DNA of 64,000 nt, from positions 3,100,001 through 3,164,000 of the forward strand of contig NW_026946366.1 in the NCBI RefSeq assembly GCF_035222375.1, in the 5' to 3' direction. Below the pieces are notes generated by a model. It was not told where the DNA came from. It did not search any database and was given only the letters and a program-made list of their open reading frames with translations. A program made the translations under genes and the position numbers. Positions 1 to 12,875 of this stretch are shown here, in pieces; position 1 is the stretch's first letter; the number at the start of each line of letters is the position of its first letter. This DNA comes from Podospora pseudocomata. Lineage: Eukaryota; Ascomycota; Sordariomycetes; Sordariales; Podosporaceae.

Positions 1-178
1 GCACCTTCCTGCAATCTACTGCCCGGAAGGGTCCGCGATACCGAGAAAATTCACACTTTGAGACTATCAGTTGGCTGGATAGATGCAACAACATGCTTTC
101 CCGGAAAATCGGCATCTCTTTCCGGCAACTAATTCCATTAACGTGGGCTTATTAGTCACTCAAGATAGCTACCTTGTC

Positions 179-1492
179 TTAGACAAATTCCCCAGTCGCA
201 AGGAGAACTTTGCCTTTATTCTCTGGTAAACTCAAGTCATGAGAGGAGGGGCGCTGCCATGCCATGTACGGTTGGCCAGCCATAATCAACCTCTGCCGCA
301 TCTCAGACTCTCTCGGTTCCATGACACCAGAACAGTCAACCAATGGGGGGTCGGGCAGTTCCGGCCATTCAACAGGGTTTCGGGCCACCTCTTCTGTCTC
401 CGGATCCTCCTCGGCAGCTTTACGGCGTTCGACCCATGCCTTGAGGACCCGGAGAAACTCGAAGACATCGGCGTCGAGATTCACTTCTGGGTCCTTTTCC
501 CAGAGATCGGCAGCTAGAAGTTGGACTCCATCTATCTCATACGGGCTCTCACCGTCGAATACGTCGCCGAGACTTCGTGTGATAACGTCGAACATGGCAA
601 CGACGACGAGGTCAACATCGCTGATTTCTGGCTTCTCGCCAAGAGGAAACGCTGAGTTGAAGTCGAAGAGCAAAATGTTATCAGTTCTCTCGTCAATGAG
701 GAGGTTCCATGACAAGACATCGCCGTGGACCACTCCCAATTCAAGATTCAAGAAGTCGACTGTCTATTAGGAAAATGTAAATGTCAGTATCGACGGGTCC
801 ATATCCCTGAGCAGGGCCAGACTAACCTCTATCAGCTGGTGCAAGTATTTCAATTTGAATAGCCGTGTCTTGGAATCGTCGAGAGTGCCACCTGGTATGA
901 AGTCGGTGGTAAAACCAACGATCTTCTCAACACCCTTGACTGTCTCGGTGACGAGGCGATCAAACGACACAATGTTCGGGTGAGTACCGCGAGCGTGCAT
1001 GCCAATGATGCAGTTGACTTCCTCCCAAAAGGCCCCAATGTTGTTTTCGTAGACAAGATACTTGAAAGTCGCCTCTTTCGTATGACCTTCGGGGATATCG
1101 TAGGCTACGCGGTCGACCTGAAGTCCGAGTCGGTCCAGCTCAACAAGGTCGGAACGGCGGACTGAGGGTAGGGCCGGGGGGAACTGGTCCCTTGTCCAAT
1201 AGCACGGAATCATGGTATAATCCTCTTCGACTTCGGAGCCTTGATCGATGAGTTCATTGCCGTCAGGGCTGACCTGGATCCAGACCGAATCCGATCGTAT
1301 GGCTCCACTGTCGACAAATTTCGCCATGCTTTTGAATACGACATCCTCATCACTGGTATCCTCGTTCATGTATAATTTGATAGCGCGCCGCTGGTCAAAG
1401 TCGAAAACCAAGGCATATTGGCCTCTCGGTGTCCAGCTGGACTTGCTCAAAGTGAACCGCTGGTCTAGATCGCAATGCTCGAAGAAGGTCAT
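179..1492 (-). CDS. atypical protein-kinase-like protein (two exons)
   Basis: Model: exons 1492-827 and 763-179, with a 63-nt GTTAGT...TAG intron containing a CTGAC branch site; 416 aa. The first in-frame ATG is at 1492. The kinase fold is suggested by an AIK lysine (K39), an HGD catalytic loop (H235-D237) followed by Asn242, and a DFN triplet (256-258) where active kinases have DFG. I see no clear glycine-rich loop near the N-terminus. The C-terminal 60 residues are acidic and proline-rich. Family knowledge: fungi carry many lineage-specific kinase-like proteins of this shape, often without known substrates. The HGD loop also resembles aminoglycoside/choline-kinase-like phosphotransferases, so that fold is the main alternative. 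Activity cannot be judged from sequence. It is divergent from the DUF7689-like gene at 2491. Confidence 0.7.
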
Positions 1493-2490
1493 GGCGCTTC
1501 CCGTAGGCAACCTGATATTGAGGGATGGGTAAGATATGTAGCGTGCGAGTATCTAGCGATGAAGTTGACGGTGGATTGTTGGGTGTCTAAAAAGAGAGGC
1601 TTTGCGGCTCATATGTGATTGTTGAAGTAGGTAGGTAAGCATGTGTGCACTGGAGGCTATTTTTAGCACGGCACATGACCTTGTAGCCTCGGACAATTCA
1701 CTTGATTATGACCAAACATACCTCCTACACCTTGGACTGTCCAACAATCCTGGATATCTATCATCACGGCGGCGTTTGATGACTGAATGGGGCTAAATTG
1801 GACTTTTTTTCGAGTTGGCTGGTGGCCGCCTCACACCGCAGAAACACAGGAAAAGCTCAACAACTGCATCACAGCGCCGTATCGCCTTGTTTTGAATACT
1901 CGGACGTTTGGATACATGCTCATAAAGCTGTGAGTGCGAGTACCTATTTATGTATTGTCTAGGTAATGTTAAAAGCGAAGGGGACTCAAGTCGGCTCTTG
2001 TTCACTATGGAAAGTGTTCTCCATGGGGATAAGGTACCTACATTGCCCTGTTTCAACACACCTCTTGAAACTTTCCCGTCAGAGAGGTCTTTTAATCCGC
2101 GCCAGATTATTATTCTGGTCACCAAGAATGGATGAGCGGCGAAGACCGCAAGGCCAACTTCAACACCGGCTTTCTTGTTTCAACCTGTGGTCATCGGCGA
2201 TACGTGCTCACCTTCGTACGGGCAACCAACGGTTTTAGACTGTCAGCCCGTAGAGAGAATTCATCTTGTTAAGGTAGTTGCTGGCTTGAATGATGCGCTC
2301 TTAGTGTTGAAAGCAGCTATATATATGGTGCAAAACTCCCTCTGAAGTTGTTTCTATTTTTACAAGCTTCAATTCATATCAGTTCAGTTTTCTTTTGTAT
2401 ACCTAACTACCGCTTTATACACCAAGTTTCTACCTACTCCAGCAAACAATATCCTCAAATCAGCCCCTTCCACCTCCAGAATCCCTTGCC
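1493..2490. other. intergenic, shared upstream region
   Basis: This is the divergent promoter region of the kinase-like gene and the DUF7689-like gene. A TATATATA stretch lies at 2318-2325, about 165 nt before the start at 2491. Nothing else is recognisable; the short ORFs show no family motif. Confidence 0.5.
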
Positions 2491-3857
2491 ATGGCTGCTA
2501 ATATCACACCGGCGGAAGCCCGAGCACGGGATGACTTTCACCAGATGATGGGAAATACTTTCCAATCATGTGCCGTCGCTACCGAGCCTCCTTATCAAAT
2601 TGTCGGCGACAGTGTCAGAGACCCCACATGCAACTGCTTCGGATGGGCTGTTTGGAATTCAGACTGGGAAGACCCCACTGACACTTACACCCTCCGTGGG
2701 CGTATCAATGCCCAATCATGGGCCCAGCTGGAAGAAGATTGCAAGAGCCCTGCCTACCCCCCGTGTTCCTGTTTGCTAACCGAGCTTTAGTTGACAAGCG
2801 CAAGTTTTACGAGCTTCCATTGAATACCCCTCGCCAAGTCGGCGACGTTGAGGTAAATATCATAGCCCCTCTCAACAATATGCTGCGTACGAAGAAACTG
2901 ATTTGGCATTGCCTTTGCAACAGGTGTACAAAGCACCGCACTACACTGGACCGACGCATGCTCACAAGATCCTGGACCCGGCCAACAATATATGCGCCTC
3001 CAAGCAGGAAGACTGGGCAGCAATCACACATGACGGCGCGCTTCTCACTTCCCATTTCCCTGGTGACAACCGCAGATTCAAGTATGGCGATATTACAAAA
3101 CTGTACCGCCGGGACGAGGCGAAACATAATGAAAGATGTAAGGCTACCTACCTATCTAGGTAGTATCTTGGGTCTTGATATGAGAAAAGGCAAAAGATGA
3201 AGTCAAATTTTAGCTGGCTAACAACATGCGCCACTAGGGACCCGAACTTCCCGATCCAATCGCAAGATTAGAAAAATGGATTCCGAGAAGACCAAGTCGG
3301 GCAAGACACAAGAAAAGAAGAGGCCGGCCGGCGCACTGAAGAAGGATAGCGGTACCAAGAGGACCAAGACAGCGCCCGCAACTGCTAAACAAGTAAAGGC
3401 GGATATTGCCACAGCGCGAAGCCACCTGCTCAAGAAGTTTGCTTTGTGGAAAAGCCACAGCCCTCCTAGTAAGGCGGCTTCTACTCCGGCAAAGGGCACG
3501 AAGGGCGCCGCCCCTGTGAAGGGTGCGACTCCCGGAAAGACTGCTACCCCTGGTCAAACTGCTACGCCCGGCAAGACTCCTACTCCCGGCAAGACTCCTA
3601 CTCCTACTCCCGGCAAGACTCCTACTCCTGCTCCCGGCAAGACTCCTACTTCTACTCCCGGCAAGACTTCTACTCCTACTCCCGGCAAGACTGCCACTCC
3701 TACTCCCGGCAAAACTCCTACTCCCGGCAAGACTGCCACTCCTACTCCCGGCAAGACTGCCACTCCTACTCCCGGCAAGACTGCCACTCCTACTCCCGGC
3801 AAGACTGCCACTCCCAACAAGACCACTTTGCCATCCAGACCGGCTGCGAGAAAATAA
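2491..3857 (+). CDS. DUF7689-like protein with tandem TPGK-repeat tail (four exons)
   Basis: Model: exons 2491-2701, 2791-2852, 2924-3137 and 3238-3857; 368 aa. The introns have GCTAAC or ACTGAT branch sites and every junction keeps frame. The donor of intron 1 (GTATCA) is the least certain. Residues 45-170 resemble the fungal DUF7689 domain: an N-C-F-G-W start like the usual N-C-I-A-W, a THAHK segment, a W-A-A-I-T-H-D-G segment and a closing Y-G-D-I-T-K-L-Y. From about residue 165 the chain is strongly basic (Lys/Arg/Ser). From about 250 it becomes a tandem array of 14 short units, 12 with exact PGKT and two degenerate, spaced by Thr-Pro or Ala-Thr-Pro. Each TPGK fits the CDK consensus S/T-P-x-K. 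Inference: a nuclear or DNA-associated protein with an H1-like tail. The function of the domain is unknown to me. Confidence 0.7.
3500..3815 (+). repeat. coding minisatellite, TP(TP)GKT units
   Basis: Tandem array of roughly 18-24-nt units built on the core CCCGGCAAGACT followed by one or two CCTACT/GCCACT triplet pairs, inside exon 4 of the DUF7689-like gene. The near identity of units at the DNA level, including synonymous positions, suggests recent slippage or unequal exchange, so copy number probably varies between strains. Confidence 0.9.
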
Positions 3858-4347
3858 GCAAAGAAGTCCTGCCTTGCTTTGGAGTTAACGAACAAGTGAG
3901 ATTTCTTTTTCTTTTGTTGGAGTCTACAGTGAGTAGCGGAAGCCTACCCACGGTCAGGAGGTTTAAGGATGAGCGAATATATAGAGGATAATTCTGAATA
4001 GACGTAAAAGGAGTTTTGGGTTTTATTGGGATGCACCCCTGGAGGGTGGAACTGGCTGGTCCAATATAATTGTTTTTCTTGAAAAGGTGTTCCACTCTTT
4101 CTTTGCTTCCTAGGCATCACTCCACTCTCATTGACGTTAGACCTTCATGTTCTCGAAAGGCAAAGCAGTGTGGCCGAATTATCAACTGTGGGATCGGTAG
4201 ATTAGCCCTGAAAATACATCCCACTTCAGTCATCAGCAACCACCTGGCTGAACTCAATCCAAAGGCTTCCTGCCATAAACGACATAGCTGTAAAAACACA
4301 TCAGATTAGCGCCTTTTGAAGCCCGTTGAGCTTGGGTGGGTAAGTAC
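3858..4347. other. intergenic, convergent 3' ends
   Basis: Region between the stop of the DUF7689-like gene and the stop of the methyltransferase on the other strand. It should hold both 3' UTRs. I see no coding or repeat signal. Confidence 0.5.
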
Positions 4348-5414
4348 TCACAAAGGATAATACGCCCTCACCTCACCACTCTTCAACTCGGCCACCGCCT
4401 TCTCCGTTAGCTCCTGGAGACCAGCCTCGTCCAACCCCGCAGCCCTCAAATAAGCCGGCATTCCCTTTCGGATGAATGTCTGAATCGAGACACTCCCCAT
4501 CTCTCCAATCTCCCTATCCCTCTCATTCTCATGCCATCCCGTCGTCGGCAAGCCCGGCTCCGCCAGCCGCTCCTCCACATCCACAAATCCAATCTCCTGA
4601 AGCCACTTCTTGTAGTTTTTGGACTTGGTCATGCTGATACCAGCCTTGAGGGAACCCTGGTTGAACAGATCAACAATCTTTTCAAACGACGTGCCCGAGG
4701 CGGAGCCGTCTGGGGAGTGGATCTCGACGCAGAGGTCTTGAATCTCGACGTAGCCTCCGGGGGCGAGGTTCTCGTAGACGGATCGGAAGACCTGCGTGGG
4801 CTGGGTGAAGCAGCTGAGGATCATGCGGAAGTGGACAAAGTCGAATTTGGTGTCCGGGGCGAAGGTCCAGGGGCCGTCTTGGGCGTCAATGTTGCTTTGA
4901 AAGGTGCAGTTGGAGGGGACGGGAGTGATGGCGGGGGTGATGCTGTCGATGTCTATGCCGGTGACGCGGGCAGCTGGGTGTTGTTTTGCTGGAAGCAAGT
5001 TGGTAGTTAGATAGCATGGTCTTTTGACTGGATCAAGTCAAGGGGGCCTTGCCGAAATGGATTGCCCATATTCCAGTGCCTGTGCAAACGTCAAGCACAT
5101 TCTGGGGCTCGTTGATTGGTGCCCAGGCGAGGTTCCCGTCCAGAAGTTTGGTGATCAAAATGTATTGATTATCTGAAACCTGTCATATCAGCTGATTGAT
5201 CGACCAGCTGGTTCTTCGACGACTGTAGCTGTCTTACCGAGGCGTTCCTTTTCCTGCTTATCATTTGGCAACAGATACTCTCCATTTACATGTCAGCCCA
5301 CCAGTTGAAAATGATCAATGAGGACAACATACTTTTGGGGTCTTGAAATGTTCGTCCATCGCTCGTTGGGTCAGACGCGGATGCGCTCTGCTGTCCAGTC
5401 CCGGTTGTGGTCAT
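4348..5414 (-). CDS. LaeA/UMTA-like SAM-dependent methyltransferase (four exons)
   Basis: Model: exons 5414-5333, 5279-5238, 5172-5053 and 4988-4348; 294 aa. The N-terminus has the family signature K-Y-L-L-P-N-D-K-Q-E-K-E-R-L, then a D-G-N-L-A-W-A-P-I segment and the SAM motif I V-L-D-V-C-T-G-T-G-I-W-A-I. Motif II (V-T-G-I-D-I-D) and motif III (F-D-F-V-H-F-R) follow, then L-A-P-G-G-Y-V-E-I-Q-D. This order is standard for fungal LaeA-like class I methyltransferases. Intron 3 appears to use a GC donor (CG|GCAAGG, 5052) with a TTCCAG acceptor, because no GT in the interval restores frame and the spliced H-F-A-K-Q-H-P matches the family. A TATAAA lies at 5523-5518 on the minus strand, about 105 nt upstream. 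Real LaeA is nuclear and regulatory; this is one of many paralogs and its substrate is unknown. Confidence 0.85.
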
Positions 5415-5947
5415 TTTGGATGGAGATGTCGAAGCTCGGGAATACACAATGATGTTACTTTCAGTGGAAAGTCCAGAGTCTGAATCAAGACATCAGTGCT
5501 GTTGAGGAGAACCTCGGATTTATATGGGAACAAAGCTCCCGAATATCGGACTGCAAGTCACTCTTTATGGGGATGTGATATAGAACGCATGCACAGTGAC
5601 GAATCCTACCCGCCATTCTCAATAAAAGGGATTATCAATGCGAACATAACTCGTAGCAAGCTCTTGTGGTTAGGTTGCAGTGTGGCGTAGTCTGGACCAT
5701 TCATAGCGAGGTTGTTCATCCACTGCTTCGCATATATTGACACGAATGAAGCTGATACACGATCAAAGATGTCTGTGTGCCACTGCATTAGTTCCATGCA
5801 TGCTCTAACTTCCCCGACTGCGATTGACGTCAAAAACTTACGTGAGGAGACAGTAAAATATGGAGCCAAGCAGTAGCTCATACCAAACCTCGTCACTCAG
5901 ATACCTTACCCTGAGATTGAGAAATCTAGCTAACCAGTCGTGAATAA
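5415..5947. other. intergenic
   Basis: Holds the promoter of the methyltransferase (TATAAA on the minus strand near 5520) and probably the 3' UTR of the acyl-CoA synthetase gene. Nothing else seen. Confidence 0.5.
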
Positions 5948-8015
5948 TTACAGCTTCACCCTTCCACCCTCCAGTTCCTTCCACTGTGTCTCCCCAAATG
6001 GCTCATATGTGTCCCCCTTCAACCAAAAGAGAGCATCGCCCTGAACCTTGCTCGGGTTGACACTCTGTTGCCTTAAATGATGCTTCTGTTGCTTATTCGT
6101 GCCTGTTGTCTGCTCACCAACGCCCTTGACCACTCTCAGGAACAGAGGCACCGCATAACGGGGTAGCTTTTCCCGCGCATGTTTGGCCAAGCTAGCCATC
6201 AGCTCACGGCTCAGATTTGGACTGTCAAAGGCAATGGCTGCACAACCTGCTCGACCGTCGTGGTTCGGTAGTTGGACACCATAGACGTTGGATTCCAGAA
6301 CATTGGGATGAAGTCCCATCGCCTGTGATACCTCGGCGGTGGACACATTTTCACTCTTCCAACGGAAAGTATCGCCGATACGGTCGGAGAAGAAGATCAT
6401 GCCATCCGAGTCCCAGCGGAGCACGTCTCCAGACCGAAACCTGTGGTCATATTGGTCAATACCATGTAAACAAAAAGCATCAGGGGGCTCAGGGACTCAC
6501 CATGCGTCCCCCTTTTTAAAGACGTCCCTCATGATCTTGGAGTTTGTCGCCTTCTGGTTGCCAAAATATCCCTGGAATCTCTTGTTGACGTCGTCAGCAG
6601 GCAAGCTGACCAAGAACTCGCCCACATCGCCGCTCTTCACGCGCTGGCAGAATCCAGTCTGGGGATCTCGCCAGGGCTCCTCTGTCTCATCGTCAATCTT
6701 GACAATGGCTGAACGAAGCCCGAGGAAGAGCGTGGAAAGGGCACCATATCGGCCGATGGCGCCTTTGCCAAACGCATTACGGCTCAGGTTCCAAAGCCCT
6801 AGCGCTCCTTCAGTTGCCGCATAGAACTCATAAATTGTCTAGCGGCCTGTCAGCTGGTTGTTGGCATCTGGGAGAACTCAAGAGAACTTACATCTATAGC
6901 AAACCTCTCCTTGAACTTATCCCAGACATCTGGCCGAAGTCCGTTACCGAAGGCGACTCGGACATGGTGCTTCTTGTCCAGGTTCTCTCCAGTAACGGGG
7001 TCGATCTCCGGTGGAGCAACCGTCAGGTATCGGCATGTCTCGCCCACATACTGGATAATGGTAGACTTGGTCTCGCGCACCTCTTTCCAGAACGTCTTTG
7101 TAGAAAACTTCCTGCCGATGGAGAGCGTTGTTCCAGTAAACAAGACGCTGCAGACACCCAGACACGAGGCAGAGCTGTGATAGAGAGGCATGCACTATGA
7201 CTTGGGTTAGTACAGTGGGCCAAGTCTACAGAAAAAGAGAGAAGTGGGTGCCTTACCGTGTAGAAGACGTCGTCCTTCTTCATCCCAGTACCCTTGGAAC
7301 ACAGTCCGATGGCGGTAAAGATCTTGGCCCAACTGACCACAGCAGGCTTGGGCATGCCTGTCGTCCCACTGGTGTAGATCAGGATAGCCATGGCGACATA
7401 GTCGTCTTCCTTCCTCAGCTCATCATCGCCTCTCGTCCCCCGTACCCTCTGAACCTCCCGTTGAACATCATCTCCCGTAACGATAAACTCCATGGCCGCC
7501 ATCTTCTCTCTTACATCGTCCGTCAGCGCATCAGCCACATGAGGATCAACCAACGCCAGCCTTGCTGTACTCTCCTTCAAGCAATGTGTCAAAGCCTGAT
7601 CCCGCAGGTTGTAGTTGATGAAAGCCGGCTTCGCCCCGACACTCCAGATGGAAAACCACAGAATCATGAACATGGCCGAGTTCTGGTAGTTCAAGACGAC
7701 AACATCCCCCTTCTTGACTCCCTTCACCTCCCGAAGCCAGGTGCCCCACTGCAAAACATTGTCATATGTCTCCTTGTAAGTCCACGATCGGCCTTCAAAG
7801 AGCATGAACGGGCGGTTGGCAGACGAGGTGTCGAGTGCCTGCTTCTCGAGAACGTAGAAAAAGTTGATCTTTCCGGACCGGACGGCCTTGATGATGTTGA
7901 TGACGGATGAACCGGCAATGCGGGCAAAAAGGAGATCGTGGGAGAGCGAGAGACGGGCGTTGAGGTAGGCCGAGCCTGCCGCCACACCTGCCGCGGTGAG
8001 AGCGAGAGAGGCCAT
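5948..8015 (-). CDS. FAT1: very-long-chain acyl-CoA synthetase / fatty acid transporter, FAT1 family (four exons)
   Basis: Model: exons 8015-7257, 7194-6892, 6838-6501 and 6440-5948; 630 aa, normal for the family. The ATG at 8015 precedes a hydrophobic N-terminal segment. The AMP-binding P-loop Y-T-S-G-T-T-G-M-P-K is at residues 214-223. The E-F-Y-A-A-T-E-G motif opens exon 3, and exon 4 carries the F-S-D-R-I-G-D-T-F-R-W-K-S-E-N-V-S-T motif typical of the FATP/FAT1 branch. The chain ends in W-L-K-G-D-T-Y-E-P-F. Known role: activates very-long-chain fatty acids to CoA thioesters and couples uptake to activation, at peroxisome, lipid droplet, ER or plasma membrane. All introns are GT-AG, 53-62 nt. 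Substrate range cannot be read here; it could be a secondary FAT1 paralog rather than the main one. Confidence 0.88.
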
Positions 8016-8831
8016 TTTGTTTGCTATTCCCGATGATAGGTAATGAGAGGAATCCAAAATTTGGCATGGTATAAAACGGCGAAAAGTTCAACAGCTACAT
8101 CTTGACAGTGATCTACAGCAATGTATACAATTAAAATGTTCTGGACTGTCCATGCTGCTATACCAGTTTAGGCAACGCGGACCCCTTTGGAACCCTTGTT
8201 TGTCGATGCCAAAGGTGAGGGGAAGCTGACAAGCTGAGAAGATACCGAGGCATCTTGTGGTCGTATGTAGTAGAGTGTGTAAGCGACAGGTATTCGACCA
8301 CTTGCCCCAGGAGGGAAAGGTACGCGAGGATGTGGGGAAAGTTGGAGAGCTTCGACACGCGCCCGCGTTCATGCTCTGGAGAAAAGTTATTCGAGGCGCG
8401 ACATGGCTTTGTTCTTCGTTGAAGGGTCCCACTTCCCCGCAAAACACCGTCTTGCTTGGCGGGTTCGCTACTCCGTTCCCCCCAGACTCTGGGCATGTGT
8501 AGGTGGGGAACTCGGCGGTTTTGCAGCGCTAACCAGTTTCTCTGATAACGGTGATGATAGCAGACAGCATCTTCAAAACGGTGAGTCCAGTTCACATGGA
8601 ACTAACCACTATCACCTGCCTCGGTTTTGCTTTTATGTACGACAGGAATCAGCACACAGACGACCAATCATCGGTCGTAATAGACACACGGCGCTTCTTT
8701 CGTAACGAAAAACAAGTCGACGTTCTTATAAACCTCGAACTGACAAAACGAACCCGACCTGAACTCTATGTGTACGCCGTTGACGCCTATATATCTAAAC
8801 CGTTGAGACCAATACCTACCGCATTAACTCA
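8016..8831. other. intergenic
   Basis: Upstream region of the FAT1-like gene and 3' region of the receptor gene, both on the minus strand. No motif-bearing ORF or repeat is seen. Confidence 0.5.
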
Positions 8832-10155
8832 CTAGGTATACGTCCTGCTGCTCGATCCACCTGTCCACGTCGACCCAGTCATGGTCACCAAGTCTCGCCT
8901 TGGTTTGTTGTAGTAAACCCTCCTGGACGACCGCTCAGTCCGTCTCGAACGGCTGTAGCTTGAGTAATAGTTCCTTCGTCGCGAAGGCCTGACAGTTCGT
9001 ACCAATGCACGAAGCATTGGCACTGATGCGGCCATGATGGTGACTGCTGCCTCGGCATTACCCCATATCACGAGTGTGACCCCGTCGTCTATCGACACGT
9101 CAATCTTCCCCTTCCAACGCCTTGGGACAAGAGGGAACTTACGTGGAAAATCACGACCTCCCAGCTCGGGCAGTGACGAACACTTGATGAAAGCTGACGC
9201 GGCAGCACTGCAATCAATACCTAGGCGTCAGTTCATGTCGACTCGAGAATGGAGATAGGGAACCTACAAAACACCCATACTCATCGCCAACGCCACGCCA
9301 ATCTTCTCTCTTGTCTGCATCTGCAAGTTCATGATAATCTTCCAGGGAATAATAGCCAGAACCAGATCCATCACACCAGAGTAAGCTGAAACACAGCGTC
9401 AGTACCAGACAGTTCTTCAAGACCGACCGGCCAAGAAGACATACCACTAGCAAAGATTCCATAAGTGATAACCACATTCGGGCTCCAACAAGTCCCTCTC
9501 ATGAACGGATGCCACGCCTTCTCCAGCGGCGTGCACCCAACCCAAAACAGCATGGCCGACACGCCAAACAGCATGTTCATGCTCACAATGGCAAACCAGA
9601 TAAACACCCTGGTCTTGCCGTGTATGCCATCGTGGATCATGAGAAGCGAGATGGCAAACGAGGTCTTGGACCAGGCTTGGCTGCAGATGGCGAGCGTGAC
9701 GGTGATCTGCCCGATGAGGAACATGTCGTTGAGGTTTCGAAAGGGGATTTGCCAGACGTGCTTGCCGTAGCCGAGGTCGATGGCCATGTTGGTCGTGATG
9801 GTTGAGCCTAGCAAGGCCAACTACAGTCAGCATTGTCAGCATATCAGCAGCAGGCATGAAGAGGAAGATTGGACCGTACCCAAGCGCCAATGGCAAACCA
9901 ATCATCAGTATGAAGCCTTCGATGCCGTATAAACTTGCAATAGATCCTCAAAAGCAAGAACATCAGCGAAGCACCGCACAACACCCACACCGACACCCGA
10001 GTGGTGAGCCCGAGGTCATCATATCGCAGTTTTCCCGGCCCAAAGAAGAAACCTGGAAATCCTGTCCCGTTTCTTGACCTTGTCGATGTGCTGATATCGT
10101 TGTCATTGGTTGAAAAGAACGGGAACGTTGCGTTGCTTGTTGAAAGGTCGTCCAT
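8832..10155 (-). CDS. Pth11-like / fungal rhodopsin-domain integral membrane protein (five exons)
   Basis: Model: exons 10155-9880, 9820-9445, 9385-9268, 9207-9143 and 9088-8832; 363 aa. Introns are 54-60 nt and keep frame. The N-terminus is extracellular-looking, Ser/Thr-rich with N-A-T and N-G-T glycosylation sites and no CFEM cysteines. Seven hydrophobic segments follow, with family hallmarks: H-T-D-D-W after helix 2, D-L-G-Y-G-K-H-V-W-Q-I-P, a short K-C-S-S-L-P-E-L, and L-V-I-W-G-N-A-E-A-A-V-T-I-M-A-A-S-V-P before the last helix. The C-tail is rich in Arg, Ser and Tyr. The family includes Magnaporthe Pth11, a surface-sensing receptor, but most members have no assigned ligand. The 54-nt intron before the last exon is the least certain junction. 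Confidence 0.85.
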
Positions 10156-11356
10156 GGCCAAGTTCCAGCTTGTATCATAATCCAAAGTAGTCGACGTTCA
10201 ACAGTGAAGAGGTGATAAGATGGGACGAAATAGAGGACAGCTGCATCCTGACATGACGGGCAACATCAGAGGAAAAAGCGGGGAGACACGAAATGAAATG
10301 AGTATAACGAGCTTCAGACCAAGTGAACACAGACCGCAGAGATACCGGCGATCAGACAAAGTATGAGAAAGGGCCATCGAGATAATGCGCAGGTCGACTT
10401 GGCGAGAACAGAAGCATACCACTCGGTAGTTGGGATAGGGTGTTGGTCGATCAAGCCTTGCAACATGCAGGTACCGATGGTGAAACGTATGCGGGGGATG
10501 TCAAGCACCAACGTTCCCAAAACCCAGAATAGGAAGAGTGTGTCGATCACACAATATGGGGCAAAGGAAACAGAAGAAGCCGGATGCCAATGCTTCTCGA
10601 AAGAAGAATGAGATTGACATGCAACCTCAAAGTTAAGTCCCGAAAGGTCGAGACCGGTCTGCTAGGGTGTTTTGGTTTCGTTTTACCATTACTGTCCTGT
10701 TTTCAGCAGAGGTGATGAAGTTCAATCATTTTCTCCATTGACCTACTTACTCCTATACTCTTATTCATCACGCCCATCCGTCAAACCATCCATCCATCCA
10801 TCCATTTCGCATTCGTCCTTTGAATCGCAGCTGGGTATAACTATTGCTTCGCTTCTCCTCCCCCCTCCTCCTCTTGTAGCTCTTATAACGAGTTGCAAAT
10901 GGTGTAAAAGGAAAAGCAGTGGTAGAACTGAAGAAAAAGGAGAGAAAACAAGGCTAGCTAGAAACCCCCCTTTTGTTGTTGGGCATTACAAAAAATGATA
11001 CAAGGAGAGCGCGAGAGAGTATTTGCAGTGAACCGACCGAAAACCAAAACGCGCAACACACAAAAAAGCCAGATTATGACACACATGACCGCTCATGTCG
11101 TTCCCTCCCGATACAAGTGCAGCTCCTTCAACATCCCCAGGCTCTCATGGGGTGTCGCCTTTTGACAAGATACCATGGCCTCATTAATTGAGCTGATGTC
11201 CGCATGTTGGCGTAAGCCGTCATATACTTCTGAATGGTCCGTACTCTCTTCGGGGTCAGGGGGTGGGAAGAAGGCTGAGCCGGGCCATGTCGAGATCACA
11301 TCAGCACCCCTCTCTGGGCCTGATCCGTACAGCTTCATCTCCGCGTCGAATAAGGC
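10156..11356. other. intergenic
   Basis: Upstream region of the receptor gene and 3' region of ARF6. It contains a short (CATC)n tract near 10785-10803 and a pyrimidine-rich stretch around 10855-10880. An 81-codon minus-strand ORF (11093-11338) just past the ARF6 stop shows no motif and is probably 3' UTR. Confidence 0.5.

Positions 11357-12875
<1,519 letters not shown>

Noticed and set aside
2491-2790. 99-residue single-exon protein from the first ATG of the DUF7689-like gene
   Set aside because: It arises only if intron 1 is kept; removing 2702-2790 (GCTAAC branch, TTTAG acceptor) links it in frame to the rest of the domain.
3554-3895. Val/Gly/Leu/Pro repeat ORF antisense to the TPGK tail
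   Set aside because: Mirror of the coding minisatellite; the plus strand connects in frame to a real domain.
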